A DNA stretch of 56,135 bases from a virus. The notes under the pieces were generated by a model. It was given only the letters and a program-made list of their open reading frames with translations, was not told where the DNA came from and ran no database searches. Numbering within the stretch: the first letter of the stretch is position 1; the number at the start of each line of letters is the position of its first letter. The stretch lies in the IMG/VR virus record IMGVR_UViG_3300042922_000108, positions 1-56,135 of that record. The stretch is one strand, 5' to 3'. Positions 48,872-56,120 of the stretch are shown here, one piece after another. The position numbers and the translations under genes were made by a program.

Positions 48872-48899
48872 CCTATACCATAAATTGTCCTGCTGTCAA
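48872..48899 (-). promoter_or_regulatory. Candidate promoter of the portal gene
   Basis: On the minus strand TTGACA (48899-48894), 16 bases, TATAGG (48877-48872). The -10 overlaps the possible ribosome site AGGAG of the portal gene. Confidence 0.5.
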
Positions 48900-48922
48900 G
48901 TCTACAGTAATGATTTATGGCA

Positions 48923-48956
48923 CAAAAAAGCCCCTTGTTAGCGCAAGGGGCTTTTT
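48923..48956 (-). terminator. Second terminator after terminase
   Basis: AAAAAGCCCCTTG and CAAGGGGCTTTTTT pair around CGCTAA. With the one at 49020 it makes a tandem pair separated by 63 bases without a gene. Confidence 0.88.
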
Positions 48957-49019
48957 CTGATGGAAGGCGCAGGTGCACCGCAATATCGTTGTCTAGGCGA
49001 TAATAAACACCCTACCATA

Positions 49020-49053
49020 CAAAAGAGCCCCGTTGCTCAGACGGGGCTCTTTC
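49020..49053 (-). terminator. First terminator after terminase
   Basis: AAAGAGCCCCGTC and ACGGGGCTCTTTT pair around a short loop. It lies 37 bases past the terminase stop. Confidence 0.88.
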
Positions 49054-49089
49054 GTACTGCACCTCTACCAAAGGTGAGCCCTGAGCTTA

Positions 49090-50589
49090 TCACAAAGGAC
49101 TGATCTGTGTTTCCCACATTTCCAGCATGTCTTCCATAGCCATGCTGTACTCTTCTCCCGGCTTCAGCTTGGAGATAGGGTCTGTCGGATCGACACCCGT
49201 AATAGCACATGCGTAGCAGGCTGCGTCAGCGAAGTCAGGGGACTTCCCACGGCGCTTGATAATGTCATCCTTGGATTCGATCTGTAAGGAGCCGCGCTTG
49301 GCAAAGAAGTATTCGAGGTCACCTAGCTCATCCTCGAGGTCTTTGTCATCAATGGTAATATCAATCTCGCCCTTCCACATGCGCTCACGCATTGTGTCGT
49401 ACCAGTAGGCACGAGCGTTTACCCACAAGTCAAGGTCAGGGCTTGCAGCGTTACCTACCAGACCCACCGTCTCATAGCGGTTGTCGGATTGTGCTGCAAC
49501 CATGTCCACCACCGGACCACCAAGGCCAACACCGTCAATACGGACCTCAGCCGCACCGTGTTCCCAAGCAAGGTCACGGATTCTTCGCGCCGTCTCTACC
49601 GTGTTGGTTTTGTTCCACTTGGCTAGGAACCGCAAGTTCCCATCGTGGTACAGGTAGACCACAGAGTAGTCATCACCGTAGCGCGCGATATCGCAACCAA
49701 GTACAGGCTGAGTCTCTGAGCTGGGACGGATTTCAGTCTGCTGCCCTCTCATAATGGTTGCCATTGAGAAGAGGTTCTTACCACCGTCAGTGGTGAACTC
49801 GCCAAGCACCTTGGACTTGTAGCGCGGGGAATCCTCGCCCCACTGGTCCTTCTTTTCCTCTGCCCACTGGACAGACACCAGACCTTTTTTGGCCTCTTCC
49901 GGCATGTACTCGCCGGTAAAGTTGGGCGTATCATACGCCGAAATGGTGATCTTATGCCAAGACTTGTCGTCTTTGAGGAAAATGCGCCCAAACTCGGAAG
50001 AGGGGATATCCGGGTTGGCGATAGCCAAAATACGGTCATGGGAGCCTGTTGTAATGGCTTCTACACCAGTGAACAGGGTTTCGTTGACTCCACAGGCCTC
50101 ATCAATGACTGCAAGCACACCACCGCTCGAGTGAACGCCCTGAAAGCCTTGTGTGTTGGTGTCAGCAGGCTTCCTACCCCATGCCACAACCTCACCCTTT
50201 GAGTCTTTCCACTCATCATCCTGTGTGACTCGCCCCATGAGGTCATTCTTGCCGTGGTGCTGACGGATATAGCGCCACAGAATCTTGTTGACCTGCTCAT
50301 AGGTGGGAGCGGTAGAAACCACCACAGCCTCAGTGCCGTAGCGGGTATCTACCCACCAAGACACAACGATGGAGGCAAAGTAGGATTTGCCGGAGCCGTG
50401 GCAGGATTTGACGGCGGTTTTCTTGTTGTTCACCACCGACTGGGCAATAGCAATTTGCTTGCTCCATAAATGGATGCCCAATTTGTCCTTAGCCCACAAA
50501 GCAATATCATGCTTATAGAGTTCCTTGAGCTTATTGCTTTGTTCTACCGTTTTAGCTCTGGCTATTACTGCCTGACTGAGTACTCTCAT
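49090..50589 (-). CDS. terL: Terminase large subunit
   Basis: A 499-residue packaging motor. Walker A SCHGSGKS and the coupled VVSTAPTYEQVNKILW motif, Walker B-type VLAVIDEACG, and a C-terminal RNase H-like nuclease with GCDIARYGDDYSVV and a late KSPDFADAACYA segment are visible. ATG 50589 has GGAAGAAGAAAA upstream and overlaps the HNH gene by 38 bases; the frame is open further but in the HNH gene. It cuts and pumps DNA with the small subunit at 51280. Confidence 0.95.
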   Translation of the reverse strand: MRVLSQAVIARAKTVEQSNKLKELYKHDIALWAKDKLGIHLWSKQIAIAQSVVNNKKTAVKSCHGSGKSYFASIVVSWWVDTRYGTEAVVVSTAPTYEQVNKILWRYIRQHHGKNDLMGRVTQDDEWKDSKGEVVAWGRKPADTNTQGFQGVHSSGGVLAVIDEACGVNETLFTGVEAITTGSHDRILAIANPDIPSSEFGRIFLKDDKSWHKITISAYDTPNFTGEYMPEEAKKGLVSVQWAEEKKDQWGEDSPRYKSKVLGEFTTDGGKNLFSMATIMRGQQTEIRPSSETQPVLGCDIARYGDDYSVVYLYHDGNLRFLAKWNKTNTVETARRIRDLAWEHGAAEVRIDGVGLGGPVVDMVAAQSDNRYETVGLVGNAASPDLDLWVNARAYWYDTMRERMWKGEIDITIDDKDLEDELGDLEYFFAKRGSLQIESKDDIIKRRGKSPDFADAACYACAITGVDPTDPISKLKPGEEYSMAMEDMLEMWETQISPL

Positions 50590-51055
50590 TTTTCTTCTTC
50601 CAATATGACGCTCTAGCGCGTGCGCGCATACACTCGCGGCACTCTCTCTTACCTTTGCGGTGGAAGGTGTTCTCTTCAGTAAATGCGTGCCCATTCACAC
50701 AAGAGGTCTTGGCTGCATTGTCAGCAGCGAGTGTCCCACCTCTCAGCAGGTTTTCCCTGTGAGTCGCTACTGCCATGTGCTTTGGATTGCAGCACATACG
50801 GTGTGGGCACGTCTTACCAGACTCGCACTCAAGCGGATCATGACAAAGGTGGTCTAATACTGCCCCATCAGGTACAGGCCCAACCAGCCGCTCAAAGAAG
50901 TACTTGTGTGCTCTGTGGTTGTGGTAATTCTCGGTGAGCTGACCGTAGCCGTCACCATTCTGACCTAACGGCCACGGCCAACAGGCATCAGGATCAGAAG
51001 TGTCCAGACGCGCAAGGTGATCTTCAAATGTTTTACGGGGAGCGCCCACTGACAC
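50552..51055 (-). CDS. HNH endonuclease beside terminase
   Basis: A 167-residue HNH protein from GTG 51055. ACWPWPLGQNGDGYGQ, GPVPDGAVLDHLC, MCCNPKHMAVATH and a C-terminal CRECM zinc motif place it in the same broad family as the proteins at 132, 11167 and 21930. HNH genes beside terminase can be essential partners for cos cleavage (HK97 gp74); it may be either that or a homing gene. It overlaps the terminase start. Confidence 0.88.
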   Translation of the reverse strand: MSVGAPRKTFEDHLARLDTSDPDACWPWPLGQNGDGYGQLTENYHNHRAHKYFFERLVGPVPDGAVLDHLCHDPLECESGKTCPHRMCCNPKHMAVATHRENLLRGGTLAADNAAKTSCVNGHAFTEENTFHRKGKRECRECMRARARASYWKKKNESTQSGSNSQS

Positions 51056-51070
51056 CTTCTCTATAGTTAA

Positions 51071-51283
51071 TTACTCCATAGAGTCTACCATCCGCCAAAT
51101 ATACTCATCGAACGCGGCTTCATCGTGAGAATACAGCCAGAGAACCTTTAGGAGTTCTGTGATGAGCCAACTTGAATTCTTTGACAGATATGCCAGTTCT
51201 CGTACCGCCGCAAAATCAGGGCGGTTAGGGTAGCTATCAAAAACAGCATCCAGCAAAGCAGCTAGTTCATTTTCCTTCGTCAC
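51071..51283 (-). CDS. Hypothetical protein between terminase subunits
   Basis: A 70-residue helical protein from GTG 51283, overlapping the small terminase stop by four bases. No motif recognised (ELAALLDAVFDSYPNRPDFA; LLKVLWLYSHDEAAFDEY). The location suggests a role in packaging or head completion. Confidence 0.72.
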   Translation of the reverse strand: MTKENELAALLDAVFDSYPNRPDFAAVRELAYLSKNSSWLITELLKVLWLYSHDEAAFDEYIWRMVDSME

Positions 51284-51837
51284 CTAAGTGCCCCCATTTC
51301 AGTTACAGCAGCGGTCTGGTCAAGCTGGTCAAGAGCCTTGTTGGTGTACTCGCCCAAGTCTTCAAGCAGGGAAGCCTTTGCCGCCTTCAGCGTCTTGGCA
51401 TTGTCGAAAGCCTCTTCGATCATGCCGCGCATCATCAGCTTGGACGTTTCGAGGATGGCAAGCAACTGCTCTGCCTGCAGCCGGTGGAGCTTGTCAGCTT
51501 CCAGCTCAGCGACTTCCTTGCGGGAGTGGTTGAGAGACTGGAGGGCTTCAATCCGGTCCAGAATCTTGAGGACTACCTCAAAGTCTTCAAGGAACTGGCT
51601 GCTCTCCAGCTTGATATTGGCCTTGTGAAGCAGGTTCTCGACGCGGAGCAGGTGAAGTACCCACTGCTCTTCCTTTGGCATCTGAACACGGCTGGAAACG
51701 TAATTGCGCCACTCAATGACGGCTTCTTCCACGGAAATACCGACTTCTGCAGCCGTTTCCTCAATGGTGAGCCCCATAATGCGCTTATCGACTACCTGTT
51801 TTGTCAGGATCGACATATTGTTCTGATATTCCGTCAT
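51280..51837 (-). CDS. terS: Terminase small subunit
   Basis: A 185-residue protein with an N-terminal helix-turn-helix (IMGLTIEETAAEVGISVEEA) for recognising the packaging site and a long helical oligomerisation part (LEADKLHRLQAEQLLAILET). It is the first gene of the packaging unit, preceded by a terminator and, on the far side, tRNA-Asn. Start ATG 51837 with GAAGGAAG upstream. Confidence 0.87.
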   Translation of the reverse strand: MTEYQNNMSILTKQVVDKRIMGLTIEETAAEVGISVEEAVIEWRNYVSSRVQMPKEEQWVLHLLRVENLLHKANIKLESSQFLEDFEVVLKILDRIEALQSLNHSRKEVAELEADKLHRLQAEQLLAILETSKLMMRGMIEEAFDNAKTLKAAKASLLEDLGEYTNKALDQLDQTAAVTEMGALR

Positions 51838-51881
51838 TTGCTTCCTTCGTGGGAATGTGCTAAGACAAACCTATCATGACG

Positions 51882-51936
51882 CAAAAAAGCCCCTCGCTGG
51901 CACTGCCACGGTTACGTGGGCCTTTGAGGGGCTTTC
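51882..51936 (-). terminator. Intrinsic terminator upstream of terS
   Basis: AAGCCCCTC and GAGGGGCTT enclose a long loop with its own internal pairing, followed by TTTTTTGC on the minus strand. It ends the thyA/tRNA transcript. Confidence 0.82.
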
Positions 51937-52049
51937 TTGGTGTTCGCATGGAATTTATATCGACGGGCCATGCACCTCGCCATTGGTCAGCTAGCAGGTG
52001 GTTACTTAGCTACAGGATTTTCGGCCTATGATTCGTTCCACCCGCCGCG
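51937..52049. other. Non-coding stretch beside tRNA
   Basis: No gene. GCATGG and CCATGC (51946-51973) form a small inverted repeat, as do CACCT and AGGTG. It may be processed with the tRNA transcript. Confidence 0.45.
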
Positions 52050-52122
<73 letters not shown>

Positions 52123-52126
52123 AAGT

Positions 52127-52183
52127 GTCCCGTTTTAGAGCTTCATGATTGACTCAGTTAGTGTGCCTCTATAGGTACGGGAC
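52127..52183. repeat. Long-range inverted repeat beside tRNA
   Basis: GTCCCGT (52127-52133) and ACGGGAC (52177-52183) are perfect partners; TAGAG (52136-52140) and CTCTA (52167-52171) extend the stem inside. It lies between the thyA stop and tRNA-Asn, could guide tRNA processing, and has no T-run. Confidence 0.5.
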
Positions 52184-52202
52184 CAACCTGTGTATTACCT
52201 TA

Positions 52203-53030
52203 TCACACTGCTACGGGAGCTTTGATTGCTGGATGAGGTCTGTACCCCAGCACCTCAAAGTCCTTCCAATCGTAGCTGTCAATGTCAGGACGACGGATCA
52301 GGACATGCAGTTGCGGGAACGGCCTGATTTCCCTCGTAAGCTGCTCCACCACCTGTGGAATGTGGTTTTCGTAGATATGTACGTCACCACCAGTCCACAC
52401 GAACTCGCCCACCTTGAGCCCTGTCTGACGGGCAATCATGTGTGTCAGGAGCGCATAGGAGGCAATGTTGAAAGGTACTCCCAGAAACATGTCCGCTGAG
52501 CGCTGGTAGAGCTGGCAGGACAGCTTGCCATCCTGTACGTAGAACTGGAAGAAGGCGTGGCAGGGAGGCAACGCCATGTCGTCAAGCTCTGCGGGATTCC
52601 ACGCGCTCACGATGTGACGGCGGGAGTCAGGATTGTGCTTGATGGACTCAATAACCTGTGCAATCTGATCGACTGCCGGATTACCCTTACCGTCACGGTT
52701 GAACACGTCAAGGGCTCCCCAAGAGCGCCATTGATGCCCGTAAACTGGCCCAAGCTCCCCGAATTCATCGGCCCACTCATCCCAGATGGTGACACCGCGA
52801 TCAGTCATGTACTGAGTGTTCGTGTTTCCTGTGAGCAGCCACAGCAGCTCTACCACGATGGACTTCCAGTGCACCTTTTTGGTGGTGATGAGGGGGAAGC
52901 CCTGCTGCAGGTCAAACCGCATCTGTGCTCCGAAGATGCTGCGTGTCCCGGTACCCGTCCGGTCAGTGCGCTTGGCACCATTGACCAGCACATGGTTCAG
53001 GAGGTCTTCGTACTCTGTGTTGATGGTCAA
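52203..53030 (-). CDS. thyA: Thymidylate synthase
   Basis: A 275-residue ThyA, making dTMP from dUMP with methylene-tetrahydrofolate. The catalytic Cys is C157 in [17 protein letters not shown] near residue 24, the [13 protein letters not shown] phosphate-binding segment at 134-146 and the C-terminal [13 protein letters not shown] are all present. Length and order match bacterial ThyA. TTG 53030 overlaps the preceding small gene's stop by three bases. It supplies nucleotides for phage replication. Confidence 0.97.
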   Translation of the reverse strand: MTINTEYEDLLNHVLVNGAKRTDRTGTGTRSIFGAQMRFDLQQGFPLITTKKVHWKSIVVELLWLLTGNTNTQYMTDRGVTIWDEWADEFGELGPVYGHQWRSWGALDVFNRDGKGNPAVDQIAQVIESIKHNPDSRRHIVSAWNPAELDDMALPPCHAFFQFYVQDGKLSCQLYQRSADMFLGVPFNIASYALLTHMIARQTGLKVGEFVWTGGDVHIYENHIPQVVEQLTREIRPFPQLHVLIRRPDIDSYDWKDFEVLGYRPHPAIKAPVAV

Positions 53031-53161
53031 ACTGCGTCCCGCTTCCTACGGTAGTATTCGGATGCTTCCCACCAACGTGTGTAGTGGTCCCTGTCGTTGA
53101 TGTTCGCCCACATGATTAGGTCTGTGAGGTCATACATGAACTGGTAATAAAGCCGCTTCAC
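53027..53161 (-). CDS. Small hypothetical protein upstream of thyA
   Basis: A 44-residue frame from GTG 53161 that overlaps the previous stop by four bases and thyA by three or four. It is charged and aromatic ([20 protein letters not shown] is its start). The double overlap indicates a real, translated gene of unknown role. Confidence 0.68.
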   Translation of the reverse strand: MKRLYYQFMYDLTDLIMWANINDRDHYTRWWEASEYYRRKRDAV

Positions 53162-53493
53162 TTCTCGTATCCGTTTCGTCGTGCCAGCGCGGTCAGGAAG
53201 AGCCTAGCACTGTACTCAAGGTCCGTGTCACTGATGTACTTAGCCTTGGTGAGCCCTTCCAAGCCGGATTGGTGCTCTCCAGCAGTGAGTTCTCGTGGAA
53301 GCAGGTAGTGCTCAGGCAGAAGCTCATACGCAAGCTGGTAGCTGTCAATCCCCTCAAATGAGGCTCCGATGATGGTTTCCCCGTCAATCTTGAGGTCAAT
53401 CCCACCCTCATCAATGACGATGGATTCTGCGTATGGAGCGCCAGCCTCGTCGTTTTCATCAACGGGCGGGACAACTGTAGTGTGAGTGCTCAC
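53158..53493 (-). CDS. Hypothetical protein
   Basis: A 111-residue acidic protein; GTG 53493 is chosen with AGAAGGAAATTA upstream. GAPYAESIVIDEGGIDLKID and SYQLAYELLPEHYLLPREL suggest a small alpha/beta domain. No family recognised. It is coupled to both neighbours by one- to four-base overlaps. Confidence 0.75.
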   Translation of the reverse strand: MSTHTTVVPPVDENDEAGAPYAESIVIDEGGIDLKIDGETIIGASFEGIDSYQLAYELLPEHYLLPRELTAGEHQSGLEGLTKAKYISDTDLEYSARLFLTALARRNGYEK

Positions 53494-54047
53494 TAATTTC
53501 CTTCTGGTATCTCGAACCGCACTTTGCGGATTTCCTTTTCTAATTCTTTGGAGCGATCTGTTGGCTTCATAGCCAAGTAGTAATCTCTGTTTTCTGCCCC
53601 ATAGACCACAGTACCTTTTCTTTCGGACAAAGGCCAACTCTTGTAATCCTTGCCGTGGTGTCGGCAATTCGGCCTGCGTAACACCAAGGCATAGTGCGGA
53701 CGCGCGCTGGCAAAGGTGTGTACCTCTTCATACCTGCACTCGCAACCTTCTCGCCATACCCACGGCTCTTCCTCACCACAGTTTATGCAGGTGTACCACT
53801 GTGAGTAGTGGTAGATGTGCTTGCAGCCCTTACGGAGGATCGCCCAAGCCTGATCCATCCAATCTTTGTGCTCTTCTGCGTGCACCTCAGCCAGCGTCTT
53901 GATACGCACTGGAGGCTGCTCTACCTTCTCAGCAGGCTTGTCGCGCCATTTGCGTGCGTCACCCTTGAACCAACCGATTACCGTGTATGGGTTGAATAAG
54001 GTGAAGACAACTAATGCTGAGAAGCAGAGCCACAAGAAAGTTTCCAT
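53493..54047 (-). CDS. Membrane-anchored zinc-ribbon protein
   Basis: A 184-residue protein with an N-terminal membrane helix (FLWLCFSALVVFTLFNPY), a basic linker, then a Cys-rich part (YTCINCGEEEP, CECRYEEVHTF, NCRHHGKD) that likely binds zinc. ATG 54047 lies six bases after TAGGCT, so it may be leaderless. Function unknown; a membrane-tethered nucleic-acid or protein binder is possible. Confidence 0.72.
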   Translation of the reverse strand: METFLWLCFSALVVFTLFNPYTVIGWFKGDARKWRDKPAEKVEQPPVRIKTLAEVHAEEHKDWMDQAWAILRKGCKHIYHYSQWYTCINCGEEEPWVWREGCECRYEEVHTFASARPHYALVLRRPNCRHHGKDYKSWPLSERKGTVVYGAENRDYYLAMKPTDRSKELEKEIRKVRFEIPEGN

Positions 54048-54053
54048 GCTCTG

Positions 54054-54082
54054 AGCCTATATGCCCTCAAGCACACTGTCAA
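54054..54082 (-). promoter_or_regulatory. Candidate leaderless promoter
   Basis: On the minus strand TTGACA (54082-54077), exactly 17 bases, TAGGCT (54059-54054), then six bases to ATG 54047. The RNA would start at or beside the ATG. Confidence 0.6.
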
Positions 54083-54095
54083 TCTGTTTTGGGTA

Positions 54096-54122
54096 CGAAA
54101 AAGCCCCGCTACGGCGGGGCTC
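54096..54122 (-). terminator. Intrinsic terminator
   Basis: AGCCCCGC and GCGGGGCT pair around CGTA, followed by TTTTTCG on the minus strand. It ends the operon of small right-end genes. Confidence 0.88.
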
Positions 54123-54126
54123 ATCG

Positions 54127-54309
54127 TTAGAGAAGGCTGAGTAGCCAATACGAGACTGACGCGCTGGCTGCCACAATTACCATTGCGGTGTAATGGCCCC
54201 ATTTTCCTGTGAACCTCGCCTTACCAAAGGCAACAGCAAGCAGCATACCTAAGTAGTAGATAGCTATAACTGCAGAGAGTATGGATGCTGCCAGAATGAA
54301 AATGTTCAA
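54127..54309 (-). CDS. Small two-helix membrane protein
   Basis: A 60-residue protein; TTG 54309 is chosen with AAAGGAAC upstream. Two hydrophobic helices (NIFILAASILSAVIAIYYLGM and YTAMVIVAASASVSYWLLSLL) are joined by a short basic loop. Role unknown. Confidence 0.7.
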   Translation of the reverse strand: MNIFILAASILSAVIAIYYLGMLLAVAFGKARFTGKWGHYTAMVIVAASASVSYWLLSLL

Positions 54310-54554
54310 TGCGTTCCTTTGCTTGTTTCTTGTAAAGCTTTGATTGTGTCGTGCGCCCACTGCTTGGCTTTGTAGTCGAAATGGTCACTGTAGAGCGTCC
54401 GCCAGCCAGTGCGGTTGACCTTCTTCCAGTGCCACCAGCGCTTGCGTACCTTCCAAGTCATCCAGCGCTGCACCAAGTAGACGGTATCTATGCTACCGGC
54501 AAACCCCTCAAAATCAGTGGTAATCCGCCAGCCTGCAGGTAATTCTTCGCTCAC
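54306..54554 (-). CDS. Hypothetical Trp-rich protein
   Basis: An 82-residue protein from GTG 54554, overlapping both neighbours by four bases. It has an early beta segment (DTVYLVQRWMTWK) and an unusual cluster of Trp and basic residues (KRWWHWKKVNRTGWRTL). No family recognised. Confidence 0.72.
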   Translation of the reverse strand: MSEELPAGWRITTDFEGFAGSIDTVYLVQRWMTWKVRKRWWHWKKVNRTGWRTLYSDHFDYKAKQWAHDTIKALQETSKGTH

Positions 54555-54823
54555 TGCTTGCCTGCTGCCACGCGCGCATCCCACCGTTTGGCAAAATCGG
54601 AAATCTGTTCCGAGGTTTGAAGGGTAGGCGTGCGTGCTTCCCGCGCTGCCTTGAGAATCAGTTCCGCAATGGCTTCCGCAGAGTCGGTACGGATCAGAAG
54701 CGCTTCACAACCGTTCACCCTTATGTCCATCAGTGTGGGAATGTCGCGGTCTACCTGTGCTTCAAAAACGTCTTTATCAGGATCGGTGTAGCTGAATATC
54801 GGGGTTTCAAATCTTTTCTCCAT
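54551..54823 (-). CDS. Hypothetical protein, start uncertain
   Basis: ATG 54823 gives 90 residues beginning EKRFETPIFSYTDPDKD and ending in a basic helix (KRWDARVAAGKQ); TTG 54868 would add 15 residues and overlap the upstream gene by eight bases. It contains a NGCEALLIRTDSAEAIAEL segment. Not recognised. Confidence 0.68.
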   Translation of the reverse strand: MEKRFETPIFSYTDPDKDVFEAQVDRDIPTLMDIRVNGCEALLIRTDSAEAIAELILKAAREARTPTLQTSEQISDFAKRWDARVAAGKQ

Positions 54824-54860
54824 AGGCCAAAATGTATCGCGGATTTTCTGAGTATGCAAA

Positions 54861-55223
54861 TCAAGCACACCAGCTTTGCTTCTGATTTAGTCGGCGGCTC
54901 GCATGGCTAAGCACAATGCAGTCTGCCAAGGGCATCCCCCTGTAGTCAGGGTAGTACCGCTTCACCGTGGACGTGCCAATACCGTAGGTGGCAATGATCT
55001 GCCGTATGGGCCAACCGTCCGCTACCGCTGCGTCGAGCAACGCCTTGCGCTCTGTGCTCATCTGCCGTCCGCTCTTCTCATTGCCGCCGCCCTTGGTGCC
55101 TGTCTTCGGGCGCTCACGGCGGTAGTTCTTCTGGTAGTCGCGCTGACACTGTATGCAGTTCCCCCACTTGCTCACGTTGTCAGGGGAGCGCTCATGCCCA
55201 TTCTTACAGTGTGTCTTGCTCAT
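54861..55223 (-). CDS. Zinc-finger/HTH DNA-binding protein
   Basis: A 120-residue protein from ATG 55223. CKNGHERSPDN ... CIQCQRDYQ is a zinc knuckle like those of HNH tails, followed by a helix-turn-helix (GWPIRQIIATYGIGTSTVKR). It is thus a plausible transcription regulator near the right end. No ribosome site; TACGAT six bases before the ATG and TTGTCC 18 bases further up suggest a leaderless message. Confidence 0.75.
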   Translation of the reverse strand: MSKTHCKNGHERSPDNVSKWGNCIQCQRDYQKNYRRERPKTGTKGGGNEKSGRQMSTERKALLDAAVADGWPIRQIIATYGIGTSTVKRYYPDYRGMPLADCIVLSHASRRLNQKQSWCA

Positions 55224-55248
55224 AACAGAATCGTAACGGAGGAAGGGG

Positions 55249-55285
55249 CTATAGGACAAATCGCCTTGTCGAAATATGTTTCTCA
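55249..55285 (-). repeat. 37-bp promoter-region repeat, copy A
   Basis: CTATAGGACAAATCGCC and the rest match copy B (55443-55479) at 32 of 37 positions. On the minus strand it begins with the TGA stop of the upstream gene and leads into the regulator gene at 55223. Confidence 0.75.
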
Positions 55286-55432
55286 GTCACGGTGACCGTT
55301 GCAGTCTTGGCAGTCGTGCTCACAGTCTTCCGTCACATCGTAGTGATTGCAGCGGACACACTCAATGCAAGGCGGGTTGATATGGCAGGTACAGGAGTGG
55401 CAGGCGTAGTGCTTCTTCTTCTTCTTAGTCAT
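55283..55432 (-). CDS. Cys-rich zinc-binding small protein
   Basis: A 49-residue protein from ATG 55432: a Lys run, then ten cysteines and several histidines in CxxC, CxC and CxxCxxC groups (CHSCTCHINPPC, CVRCNH, CEHDCQDCNGH). It can bind two or more metal ions. It is flanked by the two 37-bp repeats. Function unknown; first gene of the right arm. Confidence 0.72.
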   Translation of the reverse strand: MTKKKKKHYACHSCTCHINPPCIECVRCNHYDVTEDCEHDCQDCNGHRD

Positions 55433-55442
55433 GTGGGAAAGC

Positions 55443-55479
55443 CTATAGGACGGATCGCCTAAGCGAAATATGTTTCTCA
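55443..55479 (-). repeat. 37-bp promoter-region repeat, copy B
   Basis: Second copy of the element, 11 bases before ATG 55432. On the minus strand it too starts with TGA and ends with CCTATAG, close to a -10-like TATAGG. Confidence 0.75.
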
Positions 55480-55516
55480 AAAGCGCGCCCGATTTTCGGC
55501 TTACCTAAAAAATAAA

Positions 55517-55530
55517 TCTGATTTAGTCGG
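55517..55530. repeat. 14-bp direct repeat shared with 54881-54894
   Basis: TCTGATTTAGTCGG occurs exactly at 54881-54894 and 55517-55530, each followed within ten bases by CGCATG. The first copy is in the end of the HTH gene. Confidence 0.55.
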
Positions 55531-55632
55531 AACTTTCGCATGAAAGTGACCTAAGTTTTCAATGCAGATGCATGTATAGCTATGCGTACCCTTGGAAGAG
55601 CTTGCATGCATATATACATCTCACCCATTACT

Positions 55633-55672
55633 TATACATGCATACGCATTGACCATATACATGCATACGCAT
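55633..55672. repeat. Iteron-like 17-bp direct repeats
   Basis: TATACATGCATACGCAT occurs twice, at 55633-55649 and 55656-55672, with a 23-base period, near two turns of helix. Looser CATGCAT and GCATGTA words surround them from 55563 to 55683. This is the pattern of a replication initiator or regulator site. Confidence 0.65.
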
Positions 55673-55794
55673 GTACATGCACCACACAAAGAGCACGCAT
55701 GGCTAGTGCTTCCCCTGTTGCGTCTCTGTTGAGCGCGCAATTATTGCCCGTCGCTTGCGTGCTCAACTGTCTTTTAGCGCTGTAAGGCTCTGTA

Positions 55795-55970
55795 TGCCTC
55801 GCTACGGGCCTCTAGTGCCTTAGCGGCACAATCTCCCATGTATGCCCTGTTAGTGCCTCTATGCCCTGCTCTAGGGCTTCCTATCCCTATGTACGGGCCT
55901 ACAGCCCAGCGCTCTATATATGCCCTGCTGTAGTGCCTATGGCCTGCCCTGTCTCCCATGCCCTATAGGG
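55795..55970. repeat. Short-word repeat tract
   Basis: ATGCCCT occurs at least four times, TAGTGCCT three, TCTCCCATG twice and ACGGGCCT-like words twice, at irregular spacing. Read on the minus strand it encodes a low-complexity frame with repeated RAGHR and RAY. Confidence 0.55.
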
Positions 55971-56043
55971 TGCCGCGACACGCCCGACCGCGTGGGGAGT
56001 TTTATTCTCCGAGTGTCGAAAATAAAAGTTCTATGTCTACTTT

Positions 56044-56120
56044 CTTTCTTTGATTATTAGAATCTCGAATATGTATATATATATATAAATAATAATAAAT
56101 AGATATAGAGAGAATGGTTT
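56044..56120. other. AT-rich terminal tract
   Basis: A run of TTTCTTTCTTT followed by TATATATATA and AATAATAATAAATAG words, ending AGAGAGAATGG. Easily melted DNA at the divergent side; resembles the island at 25.1 kb. Confidence 0.6.

Noticed and set aside
48957-49019. A small RNA or gene between the tandem terminators after terminase
   Set aside because: The 63 bases have no start codon with ribosome site, no clear hairpin and no good promoter.
55774-55959. A 61-codon minus frame in the right-end tract as a CDS
   Set aside because: Low-complexity peptide from short-word DNA repeats, with no good ribosome site; kept as a repeat and a finding only.
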